From NCBI RefSeq assembly GCF_029335315.1, contig NZ_JARJLT010000152.1:1-32975 (forward strand): a stretch of 32,975 nt of DNA. Direction: 5' to 3'. Under the pieces are notes generated by a model. That model ran no database searches. It had not been told where the DNA came from and was given only the letters and a program-made list of their open reading frames with translations. The DNA is from Pseudomonas citronellolis. GTDB taxonomy: Bacteria; Pseudomonadota; Gammaproteobacteria; Pseudomonadales; Pseudomonadaceae. Made by a program: the position numbers and the translations under genes. Positions 22,386 to 30,485 of the stretch are shown here, piece by piece. Positions within the stretch are counted from its first letter, which is position 1; the number at the start of each line of letters is the position of its first letter.

Positions 22386-24479
22386 TCAGGCGTCGCCCAA
22401 GCGCACCAGCGCATCCACCGCCACGGCGCCTTCGGCGTTCACCAGCAGCGGGTTGACGTCCAGTTCCAGCAGGCTGTCGGCGTGCTCGCAGGCGTAGTCG
22501 GCGACCGCGCGGATGGCCTCCACCAGCTTGTCCATGTCCACCGCCGGGCGACCGCGGAAGCCGGTGAGCAGCGGCGCGCTGCGCAGCCCCAGGAGGGCGT
22601 CGCGGATCGCCGCGTCGGTGGTCGGCAACAGCAGGCTGCGGCTGTCCTTGAGCAATTCGACGAGGATGCCGCCGGCGCCCAGCACCAGGGCCAGGCCGAA
22701 GCCGACCTCGCGCTTGATGCCGACGATCAGCTCGGCCAGCGGCGGGCTGGCCATGCGCTCCAGCAGCACCTTGTCGAACGGCACCTTGGGCGCGTGCCTG
22801 GCCAGGCTTTCGCGCATGTCGAACAGCGCCGCTTCCAGCGCCGCCTCGTTGCGCAGGTTCAGCGCCACGCCGCCGGCTTCGGTCTTGTGCGGCAGCTCGG
22901 CGCTGACCGCCTTGAGCACCAGCGGGTAGCCCAGGTCGGCGGCGGCCTCGCGGGCCTGGCCGGGGGTGCTGAGCACGGCGGCCGGCAGCGGCAGGCCGAA
23001 GGGTTTCAGCGCCTGCTTGGATTGCCACTCGTCGAGCAGCCGACCCTGGCCGTTCAGTTCCTGCGGGCACAGCGGCACCAGCGCCGCTTCGCCACGCGCC
23101 AGCAGCGCGTCGCGGCGCTGGCGGTAGTGGGCGATGCGGCCCCAGGCGGCCAGGGCGTCTTCCACGCCCTGCAGCGCCGCCACACCGTGGCTGTGCAGCA
23201 GTTCGCGTGCGTGGGCCGGCAGCAGTTCGGGCAGCGCCGAGGCGATGAAACCGACCTTGCCGTGACGCTTCAGCGCCGCGCAGTACAGCTCCAGCAGCAG
23301 GTCGCACTGCGGGCGTTCGCCGGTTTCCTCGCCGGGGTAGTCGAGCACCAGCAGGGCCGCGTCGGCGGGGGTCTGCAGGGCGCTGTCGAGCATCCGGTCC
23401 AGCGCCGGGCCATCGCCCCAGATGGCGGTGGTGAAGTCCAGCGGGTTGGCGATGTTGGCGTAGTCCGGCAGCACCTGGGCCAGCTCGACGCGCTGCGCCT
23501 CGACCAGCTTGGGCAGGCCCAGGCCGTTGCGTTCGGCGTAGTCGGCGATCAGCCCGGCGTCGCCGCCGGAGCAGGCCAGCGCGGCGAGGCTGGGGCCGGC
23601 CGGGAGGTTGCCGCAGGCGGCTGCCTTGAGGGTTTCGATGAAGCTCACCGGGCCGCTCACGCGGATCACTCCGAGGCGGTCGAAGAGCGCGTCGTACAGC
23701 GCGTCGGAACCGGCCAGCGAGCTGGTGTGGCTGAGCGCCAGTTCCGCGCCGATCTGCGACACGCCGGTCTTCAGCGCGATCACCGGGATGCCTTTCTGCA
23801 GCGCCTTGTAGGCGGCGCGGGCGAAGCCGGGGACGTTCTTCAGGCCTTCCAGGTGCAGGCCGATGGCGGTGACGCGCGGCTCGTCGAGCAGCACGTCCAT
23901 CAGCTCGGCCACGCCCAGCTGGGCCTGGTTGCCCACCGAGGCCATGTAGGCGATCGGCAGCGAGCGGTCGCTCATCGACAGGTTGTAGGCGAAGTTGCCA
24001 CTCTGGGTCAGCACCGCCACGCCCTTCTCGACGATGTGCCCGCCGTGGGCCACCGGCCACAGAGCCGAGCCGTGCAGGTAGTCGAGCAGGCCGTAGCAGT
24101 TGGGCCCGAGCAAGGCCATGTCGCCGGCCACGTCGAGCAGGCGCTGTTGCAGGGCCTGGCCCTCGGCGCCGGTCTCGGCGAAGCCGGAGGCGTAGCAGAT
24201 GGCGCCGCCGGCGCCCTTGGCGGCCAGCTCGGCGACCGCCTGCAGGGTCAGCTCGCGGTTGGTGGCGACGAACACCGCGTCAGGGCCTTCGGGCAGGTCG
24301 GCGACGCTGCGCACGCAGGGCACGCCTTCCAGCTCGTCGTTCTGCGGGTTGACCAGCCACATCTGCCCGGCGAAGCCGCCCTCGGCGCAGCGCTTGAGCG
24401 CGCGCGCCATGCTGCGGCCGCCGATGAAGGCCAGGTGGCGCGGGGCCAGGAGGCGTTTGAGATTGTCACGTTGGCTCAT
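22386..24479 (-). CDS. ADP-forming acyl-CoA synthetase (acetate-CoA ligase family)
   Basis: Single-chain NDP-forming acyl-CoA synthetase of 697 residues. It couples acid, CoA and ATP to acyl-CoA, ADP and phosphate. Order: an N-terminal CoA-binding Rossmann domain (1-125; HLAFIGG, GPNCYG), two succinyl-CoA-ligase-like flavodoxin domains (about 150-450) with the phosphohistidine candidate His251 in ALSHTSSLAGSD, and a C-terminal ATP-grasp domain (about 480-697; LGYPLVLKAVS, ELIVGIKREVGFGLALVLGAGGI, LELDVNPLLV). The long open frame upstream overlaps the acyl-CoA dehydrogenase gene; the ATG at 24479 lies 11 bases after that stop. In context it could activate 4-guanidinobutyrate or a related acid (inference). 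Confidence 0.9.
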   Translation of the reverse strand: MSQRDNLKRLLAPRHLAFIGGRSMARALKRCAEGGFAGQMWLVNPQNDELEGVPCVRSVADLPEGPDAVFVATNRELTLQAVAELAAKGAGGAICYASGFAETGAEGQALQQRLLDVAGDMALLGPNCYGLLDYLHGSALWPVAHGGHIVEKGVAVLTQSGNFAYNLSMSDRSLPIAYMASVGNQAQLGVAELMDVLLDEPRVTAIGLHLEGLKNVPGFARAAYKALQKGIPVIALKTGVSQIGAELALSHTSSLAGSDALYDALFDRLGVIRVSGPVSFIETLKAAACGNLPAGPSLAALACSGGDAGLIADYAERNGLGLPKLVEAQRVELAQVLPDYANIANPLDFTTAIWGDGPALDRMLDSALQTPADAALLVLDYPGEETGERPQCDLLLELYCAALKRHGKVGFIASALPELLPAHARELLHSHGVAALQGVEDALAAWGRIAHYRQRRDALLARGEAALVPLCPQELNGQGRLLDEWQSKQALKPFGLPLPAAVLSTPGQAREAAADLGYPLVLKAVSAELPHKTEAGGVALNLRNEAALEAALFDMRESLARHAPKVPFDKVLLERMASPPLAELIVGIKREVGFGLALVLGAGGILVELLKDSRSLLLPTTDAAIRDALLGLRSAPLLTGFRGRPAVDMDKLVEAIRAVADYACEHADSLLELDVNPLLVNAEGAVAVDALVRLGDA

Positions 24480-24490
24480 GGGATCACCGA

Positions 24491-25651
24491 TCAGCGCAGC
24501 AGCGGCCGCAGCAGTTCGCGGGAGATGATGTGACGCTGGATTTCCGAGGTGCCTTCCCACACCCGCTCGATCCGCGCGTTGCGCCAGATGCGTTCGATCG
24601 GGCCTTCGTCCATCAGGCCCATGCCGCCGAAGATCTGCACCGCTTCGTCGGCGACCTTGCCGAGGGTTTCGCTGGCGAACAGCTTGGCCATGCCGGCCTC
24701 GCCGTCGGTCATGGTGCCCTGGTCCATCTTCCAGGCGGTGTGCAGGGTGATCAGCTCGGCCGCGCGAATCTGCGTGGCCATGTCGGCGAGCTTGAAGGAG
24801 ATGCCCTGGTAGGTGCCGATCGGCTGGCCGAACTGCTTGCGGTCGGCCGCCCATTGCAGCGACAGGTCCATGGCGCGCTGGGCCTGGCCGACGCAGTTGG
24901 CGGCGACCATCACGCGGCCGGCGGTGAGCCAGGCGTTGGCCACTTCCCAGCCCTTGTCGACTTCGCCGAGGACCTGGGAGGCCGGCACGCGGCAATCGTC
25001 GAAGAAGATTTCGTAGGTGTGGTAGCCCTTGTTGCTGACGCAGCGCGGGCCACGGCGCACGGTCATGCCCGGGGTGCCCTTGTCGACCAGGAAGGCGGTC
25101 ACCGCGTTACGCTTCTTGCCGTTGCGCTCGTAGCTGTCGGTGACGGCGAAGACGATGGCGAAATCGGCGTGCCCGGCGTGGCTGATGAAGTGCTTGGCGC
25201 CGTTGATCACGAAGTCGTCGCCGTCACGCACGGCGCGGGTCTTGATCGAGTTGGCGTCGGAGCCGGCGCCCGGCTCGGTGAGGGCGAAGCAGTCGATCTT
25301 CTCGCCCTGCACCACCGGCAGCAGATAGTCGTCGATCTGCTTGCCCTTGCACGCCATGAGGATCTTCGAGGGCCGCGCGACGAACACATGCAGCGCCCAG
25401 GAGACCTTGGACAGCTCGCGCTCGACCAGGGCCTGGGACAGGTAGTCGAGGCCACCGCCGCCGACTTCCTCGGGCATGTTGAAGGCATAGAAGCCGGCGG
25501 CCAGCGCCTTGCCGCGAATCTGCGCGGCGAGCTCCGGGGACACCGCGTCGGCGCGGTCCACGGCCTCTTCATGGGGCAGCAGTTCCTTCTCGACGAAGGC
25601 CTTGACCGCCTCGACGAGCATTTCCTGTTCCTGGGTCAGTTTGAAATCCAT
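24491..25651 (-). CDS. Acyl-CoA dehydrogenase
   Basis: FAD-dependent acyl-CoA dehydrogenase of 386 residues, the normal length. It introduces a trans double bond at C2-C3 of an acyl-CoA and passes electrons to ETF. Seen: the FAD/substrate segment CFALTEPGAGSDANS (about residues 122-136), INGAKHFISHAG, QIFGGMGLMDEGPIERIWRNARI, and the catalytic base Glu366 in WEGTSEIQR, in the position used by short- and medium-chain enzymes. It follows the crotonase gene by 17 bases and has GAGGT before its start. Substrate unknown; linkage suggests the CoA ester made by the neighbouring synthetase. Confidence 0.93.
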   Translation of the reverse strand: MDFKLTQEQEMLVEAVKAFVEKELLPHEEAVDRADAVSPELAAQIRGKALAAGFYAFNMPEEVGGGGLDYLSQALVERELSKVSWALHVFVARPSKILMACKGKQIDDYLLPVVQGEKIDCFALTEPGAGSDANSIKTRAVRDGDDFVINGAKHFISHAGHADFAIVFAVTDSYERNGKKRNAVTAFLVDKGTPGMTVRRGPRCVSNKGYHTYEIFFDDCRVPASQVLGEVDKGWEVANAWLTAGRVMVAANCVGQAQRAMDLSLQWAADRKQFGQPIGTYQGISFKLADMATQIRAAELITLHTAWKMDQGTMTDGEAGMAKLFASETLGKVADEAVQIFGGMGLMDEGPIERIWRNARIERVWEGTSEIQRHIISRELLRPLLR

Positions 25652-25668
25652 GGGGAATACCTCGCGGC

Positions 25669-26457
25669 TCAGCGGCCTTGGAATTGGGGGGAGCGTTTTT
25701 CGGCCACGGCGCGCAGGGCTTCGGCGGCGTCCTCGCTGCGGCCGCAGAGCAGCCCGGCGGCCTGCTCGGCCTCCAGTTGCTGGGCCAGCGAGCGGTTGGC
25801 GCCGTCGCGGATCAGGCGCTTGGTCTGGGCGAAGGCGAAGGTCGGGCCGGCGGCCAGGCGCGCGGCGAATGCGCCGACGCTGGCGAGCAGCTGGTCATCG
25901 GCGACCACTTCGCCGACCAGGCCGGCGCCCAGGGCGCGCTCGGCGTTCCACAGCTCGTCGAGGAACAGCAGGCGCTTGGCCGCCTCGCTGCCGATCAGCC
26001 GCGGCAGGTGCCAGCTGGCGCCGGCGTCCGGGCAGTAGGCCATGCCGGTGTAGCCGGCCTTGAAGCGCGCCGAGGCGCCGGCGACGCGGAAGTCGCAGCA
26101 CAGGGTGAGGTCCATGCCGGCGCCCACGGCGGTGCCGTTGACGGCGGCGATGGTCGGCTTGTCCAGGCCGTGCAGGCGGATCATCAGGGCGTGGGCGGTC
26201 TCGGTCCAGCCGTAGGTCTCCAGTTCGCCACGGGCCTCGGCCTCGGCCCATTCGGCGAGGTCGGCGCCGGCGCAGAAGCTGCGGCCCTCGCCGCTCAGCA
26301 CGATGACGCGCACCGCCGGGTCGACCGCGTAGGCGTCGAGCAGGGCGAGGAGGTTCTTCAGGGTCGGGACGTCCAGCGCGTTGCGCTGTTCGGGGCGGTT
26401 CAGGGTGATCCAGGCGATACCGTCCTGGACCCGGCTGAGCGGGGATGCTTGAGTCAT
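25669..26457 (-). CDS. Crotonase-fold enzyme, PaaG-like
   Basis: Enoyl-CoA hydratase/isomerase superfamily protein of 262 residues. Seen: the first oxyanion-hole stretch FCAGADLAEW (61-70) and the second GTAVGAGMDLTLCCDF (108-123). The two catalytic glutamates of true enoyl-CoA hydratase are missing: Asp115 and Tyr136 occupy their places. Asp144 in CPDAG matches the catalytic Asp of PaaG-type isomerases. It is thus more likely an isomerase or specialised lyase than a plain hydratase. It is the first gene of the leftward CoA block (crotonase, acyl-CoA dehydrogenase, acyl-CoA synthetase). The ATG at 26457 is preferred; the 63-codon upstream extension is not conserved-looking. Confidence 0.9.
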   Translation of the reverse strand: MTQASPLSRVQDGIAWITLNRPEQRNALDVPTLKNLLALLDAYAVDPAVRVIVLSGEGRSFCAGADLAEWAEAEARGELETYGWTETAHALMIRLHGLDKPTIAAVNGTAVGAGMDLTLCCDFRVAGASARFKAGYTGMAYCPDAGASWHLPRLIGSEAAKRLLFLDELWNAERALGAGLVGEVVADDQLLASVGAFAARLAAGPTFAFAQTKRLIRDGANRSLAQQLEAEQAAGLLCGRSEDAAEALRAVAEKRSPQFQGR

Positions 26458-26789
26458 GCTGGCCTCGTTGTTGTTGTCGCATGGGTGCCGCGTAGGAGCC
26501 AATACTAAACAAGTGTTCAACAAGACGGCAATGCACCCGTTCGGGTGGCTTGTAACGCCCCGCCGAACGGCGGGAAGGCCGCGCGGCGCAGGGGCTGTAG
26601 GTATTTTCGGGGGAGTAGGGGAGGAGTCTGTTACAACTTCGAACAATCGGCCCGGACGGGCCCTAGCGGATGGGGCCTTCTATGCCTCCCCCTAGGCAGG
26701 CGCGAGTGGAACACCCAGCTCTTACTGGTGAACGGGTTTCCCGGCAGCCGCGGTACCGTGGGTAAACCATTCCCTAGCAAAGTTGCGCC
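26458..26789. other. Intergenic region with possible operator, left island edge
   Basis: These 332 bases have no supported gene. Just upstream of the crotonase start, TAAACAAGTGTTCA (26506-26519) is an imperfect palindrome of the TetR-operator type, plausible for control of the CoA genes. Base composition drops from about 26590 onward. Several CCCTAG or CCTAGG hexamers (near 26661, 26692 and 26773) and a G+C-rich hairpin-prone stretch follow before the exporter stop codon. I see no IS end, integrase remnant or clear direct repeat. Confidence 0.45.
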
Positions 26790-27728
26790 TTATTTCTTAC
26801 AACGAACTCCGAACGTCGCGCAGTAAAACTTCTTGATAACACCCAGAGCACTTTCAAGCGATGACGCCAAGAGCAAAACTGCACCTCCTATTACTTGGCT
26901 CACCACCAACGGTTCCCTGTTCAACAAGCCGAACAGACCCGCGAAAACCAAGTCAAGGTTGAAAATGACTGAGGTCCGTGTGCTCCCTACTCGTTGTTGA
27001 AACCGAGTCTGTAACACCACGGCCAAAGCAGTCGCCATCACGCCCATGAAGACGACTGCGATCCATACCTCCGTGCGTGCCAGTTGTTCGATAGATCGAT
27101 TGAGCGGGAAGTAGGCGAGGATTATCGTACTGAATAATATTTGGAAAAAAGCCAGTGCCAGGCGATTGACCCTCCCATACTGCGAGGTCAGCTTTCCCAC
27201 AATACAGATAGTCATTGCGATCGCAAAAGCCGCGGTCAAACCCCAAAAGTAACCAACACTCAACAGCTCAAGCTGTGCACCCAGAAAAACATAGGCTCCC
27301 AGTATACCAATCACGACTGAAAGAATATCCATTCGCGATGGCACACCTTGTCGCAGGGCAAGCATTATAAGTGGAATGAAGACAACGCTCAAAGTTACGC
27401 AGAATGCTGCACTGGCTGAAGACAAATAACTCAACGCATAACTTTGGCTGACTATATTGAGTGCACTGAATACTCCGAGCAAAAAACCACCTACCACCGT
27501 TTGCCTATTCACCTTAAAGACTACGGGCAGTACAAATGGCAGCAGCGCCAGCAGAGCCACAAATGATCGAGCAAACGCGTACACGCCTGGATCAGCATGC
27601 GCAACGGCATTATGCGTTAATGGAAAACCAATACCCCAGATCAGCGGGATGGAGAATATCGCCCAGAAGGCGACCCGATCCTGAGCTTTCTCGGCCGCAG
27701 AGCCCTTAACGATAGTCGACATATCCAT
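26790..27728 (-). CDS. EamA/DMT-superfamily exporter
   Basis: Inner-membrane transporter of 312 residues with about ten hydrophobic helices in two EamA repeats, as in RhtA-type amino acid and metabolite exporters. Seen: PLIWGIGFPLTHNAV in helix 1 and the repeat boundary near residue 150. Three in-frame ATGs exist; 27728 is chosen because GGAG stands 5 bases before it, and it overlaps the upstream hydroxylase gene by 23 bases. As last gene of the island operon it most likely exports the pathway product, which would also give self-protection. A general drug/metabolite role cannot be excluded. Codon use is A+T-rich like the other island genes. Confidence 0.88.
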   Translation of the reverse strand: MDMSTIVKGSAAEKAQDRVAFWAIFSIPLIWGIGFPLTHNAVAHADPGVYAFARSFVALLALLPFVLPVVFKVNRQTVVGGFLLGVFSALNIVSQSYALSYLSSASAAFCVTLSVVFIPLIMLALRQGVPSRMDILSVVIGILGAYVFLGAQLELLSVGYFWGLTAAFAIAMTICIVGKLTSQYGRVNRLALAFFQILFSTIILAYFPLNRSIEQLARTEVWIAVVFMGVMATALAVVLQTRFQQRVGSTRTSVIFNLDLVFAGLFGLLNREPLVVSQVIGGAVLLLASSLESALGVIKKFYCATFGVRCKK

Positions 27729-28707
27729 AAAAGCTCCGATTTTCATAGGCCCAAGAGATGGTTCGCGTGGTTTCCCCTAGCAACATTTCGGCACGACGCA
27801 AGTCACGGGATACGAGCAGTCGCTGCAACCAGCGGTCAGTACCATCATAACGAGCATTGAACGCCGTTCGCCCATGAACTGTCTTCAAGTTATCCAGCAG
27901 CAAGATTTCCCCTGGAGCAAGATCGACCTCCACCATATGCTCATGCAATATGACCCGCAATCGATCAAGTGCAGCCTGCGCTCGCGTGTTTACTCCTACT
28001 ATGTACTCATCGTCATAGGCGATCATCGGTGATGCCAGATCTCCAAATAAGACACGAATCAAAGGACCATCGCCGCGACTGGCGTCATGGTTTCCAAAGT
28101 TATAATCGACACTGGTTCGAAAATTGAATTCACTGAGCGTTGAAATTTCATCCTTACTCAAGAGTGATAAAACTTCGTCAACACCGAGCACCAACGTCTT
28201 TGCCTGACCACTCGGATCACGTCGCAATCCGCTTAGTAGCAAGTAGTCAGGAGGCACCGGGTGATAGATATTTTCATTATGAAGATCAAGAATTATTGCT
28301 GAGCTATCGGACGATATATTAGTTTCATTCCTCCTCGACGGGCGCACGTTGTGTATCACCGCGCCATTTCGCTCCTGCGTGTAGCTAAAGGGCTCTCCGA
28401 GAAGCTTCCCTAGCATTACCAAATAGAACTCACTAAAAAAGGTACGTTTGTGACGTTCGATCTCACTCGTCAATTCAGTGGTTGGCATCAGATCTGGATC
28501 AGGAGTAGCGCCACGCAGCAACAATCGCCCGCCGGGTGCACCTTGGCGCTTGAACTCGAGTAACGGGAAAATCTGTCTGTAATCCAGACTCGCGACGGCC
28601 TGTTCGGCAAGTATCGCTGTACGCTCGAACTCATGATATGGGTTGCTACAATTGGCAAATCGCTCGACGACGCTTGCCCAACTTGAAATATCTACGACCT
28701 GGCTCAT
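27706..28707 (-). CDS. Clavaminate-synthase-like Fe(II)/2-oxoglutarate amino acid hydroxylase
   Basis: Oxygenase of 333 residues of the TauD/clavaminate synthase-like group, whose characterised members hydroxylate free amino acids such as arginine, lysine or asparagine at C3 or C4. The iron facial triad is visible as His143-x-Glu145 in DLHNENIYHP and distal His278 in KTVHGRTAF. A 2-oxoglutarate-binding Arg is probably Arg292 or Arg296 in DRWLQR. The use of Glu rather than Asp in the HxE pair fits the clavaminate synthase/VioC/AsnO branch. Its ATG overlaps the SDR stop as ATGA, so the two are translationally coupled. The substrate cannot be read; the neighbouring arginine genes make arginine worth testing first. 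Confidence 0.85.
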   Translation of the reverse strand: MSQVVDISSWASVVERFANCSNPYHEFERTAILAEQAVASLDYRQIFPLLEFKRQGAPGGRLLLRGATPDPDLMPTTELTSEIERHKRTFFSEFYLVMLGKLLGEPFSYTQERNGAVIHNVRPSRRNETNISSDSSAIILDLHNENIYHPVPPDYLLLSGLRRDPSGQAKTLVLGVDEVLSLLSKDEISTLSEFNFRTSVDYNFGNHDASRGDGPLIRVLFGDLASPMIAYDDEYIVGVNTRAQAALDRLRVILHEHMVEVDLAPGEILLLDNLKTVHGRTAFNARYDGTDRWLQRLLVSRDLRRAEMLLGETTRTISWAYENRSFYGYVDYR

Positions 28708-29444
28708 ATTGCCGCCCGCGATAACTCACCACCATCTATGACGTAGTGATGGCCCGTAATGAAAGCAGCCTCATCGGAGGCCAGAAACGCATACAAGGCG
28801 GCGACTTCCGACGGATCGGCGTGGCGCCCCAAAGGAATGTTGGCATTGACCGCAGCGAACATCTCATCCGTGTATTCAGCCTTCTGCATCGGCGTCATCA
28901 CAGCCCCGGGACACAACGCATTGACACGTATCGCCGGCGCCAACTCGACAGCCAGTGTCTGCGTCAACGCCAGTACAGCGGCTTTCGAAGCGTTATAATC
29001 GGCATAGTGCGGAAACGCCGCCAACCCATTGACCGATGACATGTTAAGAATTACGCCATATGGCATACGCTTCAGCGCTTCGCGAGCGACATAGAATATT
29101 CCGTTCAGATTTGTGTCTATCACCTGACGCCATTGCTGCGGCGTAATCGAACAGAAACTCTCGTGCCGCACACTGATTCCGGCATTATTTATTAGCACAT
29201 CGATATTCTGGAAGTACTCATCCACTTCAGAGAAAGCGCGCTCTACTTCTGCATCGCTGGACACATCGACAAGTATTGCCGCCTCGATCCCTGAGACGTT
29301 AGCCAGAGTCTCCCTCAGGGCATGGCGATTCTTGTCGAGAATCACAACCTTTGCGCCTTCGTCCAAGAAGCGCCTTGCCGTCGCCTGGCCAATACCGCTA
29401 GCCCCGCCGGTAACCACAACTCGCTTTCCTATCAATCCTCTCAT
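28704..29444 (-). CDS. SDR family NAD-dependent dehydrogenase (island)
   Basis: Classical short-chain dehydrogenase of 246 residues. Seen: glycine motif TGGASGIG (12-19), Asp37 after the second strand (suggests NAD), NNAG (86-89), catalytic Ser136/137, and Tyr150/Lys154 in YNASK, so the active site is complete. The C-terminus FITGHHYVIDGGE is typical. GGAGG lies 7 bases before the ATG at 29444. It sits between two oxygenase genes and shares their low G+C. A likely job is to oxidise a hydroxyl placed by one of them to a ketone, comparable to 4-hydroxyisoleucine dehydrogenase in Bacillus (analogy from memory). Confidence 0.92.
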   Translation of the reverse strand: MRGLIGKRVVVTGGASGIGQATARRFLDEGAKVVILDKNRHALRETLANVSGIEAAILVDVSSDAEVERAFSEVDEYFQNIDVLINNAGISVRHESFCSITPQQWRQVIDTNLNGIFYVAREALKRMPYGVILNMSSVNGLAAFPHYADYNASKAAVLALTQTLAVELAPAIRVNALCPGAVMTPMQKAEYTDEMFAAVNANIPLGRHADPSEVAALYAFLASDEAAFITGHHYVIDGGELSRAAI

Positions 29445-29483
29445 TGACTCGCCTCCGCACACCTAGTTATATTTAAAGGCCTT

Positions 29484-30485
29484 TCAGACCTGCTCATACT
29501 TATTAAAATCCGGGATAGGAAAGTCCACCGCCCACTCGCCACTATCGATACGCCTCTTAATATATGGAAAGTCTCGATAAAGTTGTGCAAGAAGATGCTG
29601 ACCGACGACCACCGTCTCATCACAACGGCCATAGCAGGGCAGCGCTCGTAGTCGGGTTTCGAAGTCGAGATTCATAAAGAACGGGAAGCTGTATCGCTCC
29701 TCCCCGGTCGTTACAACTCTATGTAAAAGCGACTTTACCTGACCATTAGTCAGGAACTGCAGCATATCGCCGACTAGAACGAGCAATGTATTCTTGAAAA
29801 CCGGCATAGGCTGCCAGCACTGTCGTTGACGGTCATAGCACACTAGTCCCGGGGATGACTGGTGCATAATGGTGAAAAGCTCATAGTCGGTATGCGCTCC
29901 CATGCTGGCATCGTCGCTGTTCACCAGTACGTCGTTGGGAAAGTAGCGAATTAACCGTAACTGTGACGCCGGGCGGGTGAGGTATGTTTCAAAATAATCC
30001 TCGGCCAAACCTGACTCTCGAGCGATTAAGCGTAATATCTGCCGACCTATTGTGAAATTTGCACAATAGTAGCTACTCAGGACTTCCTCCATGCCTGGCA
30101 CATGAGGTGGGTAGGAATTAGGCCCAACCAATTCAAACCCCTTGCGCCGACTCGATGGTAGCTCGGGAGCGTCAAAACCAATATCGAAGGCTTCGTACGC
30201 GCGAATTTTTTCGTCGCTATAGGCTCCCTTCTCGGTCGATGGGACATAACCACGATGATGGGTAGACTCGCCGATGTAATAAGCCATTTTCTCGCGTAAA
30301 GACGACGCGAAAAATCGCCCCGAGACCTCACTCAATGACTTGAATAAAGGTGGGGGAATGAGCGCATCCAGATCGGACAGATAGAAATACCCACAGGACT
30401 CAAAAGCATTCAGCAGCTTTCTTGACGCCTGTTCATCATGAACCAATTCGCCATAGCCTAATACAGGAAAAGAATAGAAGTCCAT
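29484..30485 (-). CDS. Isopenicillin-N-synthase-like Fe(II)/2-oxoglutarate oxygenase
   Basis: Non-haem iron oxygenase of 333 residues of the IPNS/ACC-oxidase/ethylene-forming-enzyme superfamily. Order: DIOX_N-type domain (1-130; VLGYGELVHDEQASRKLLNAFESCGYFYL) and the 2OG-Fe(II) core (165-285) with His198-x-Asp200 in GAHTDYELFTIM, distal His255 in SLLHRVV, and the RXS pair Arg264/Ser266 in ERYSFPFF that binds 2-oxoglutarate. All cofactor residues are present, so it should be active. It is the first gene of the island operon, 39 bases upstream of the SDR gene. Bacterial members act in pathways such as ethylene formation and peptide or amino acid tailoring; the substrate here is unknown. Confidence 0.87.
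   Translation of the reverse strand: MDFYSFPVLGYGELVHDEQASRKLLNAFESCGYFYLSDLDALIPPPLFKSLSEVSGRFFASSLREKMAYYIGESTHHRGYVPSTEKGAYSDEKIRAYEAFDIGFDAPELPSSRRKGFELVGPNSYPPHVPGMEEVLSSYYCANFTIGRQILRLIARESGLAEDYFETYLTRPASQLRLIRYFPNDVLVNSDDASMGAHTDYELFTIMHQSSPGLVCYDRQRQCWQPMPVFKNTLLVLVGDMLQFLTNGQVKSLLHRVVTTGEERYSFPFFMNLDFETRLRALPCYGRCDETVVVGQHLLAQLYRDFPYIKRRIDSGEWAVDFPIPDFNKYEQV

Noticed and set aside
22386-24995. Longer 869-codon start for the acyl-CoA synthetase
   Set aside because: The extra 172 codons overlap the acyl-CoA dehydrogenase gene in another frame and have no family similarity.
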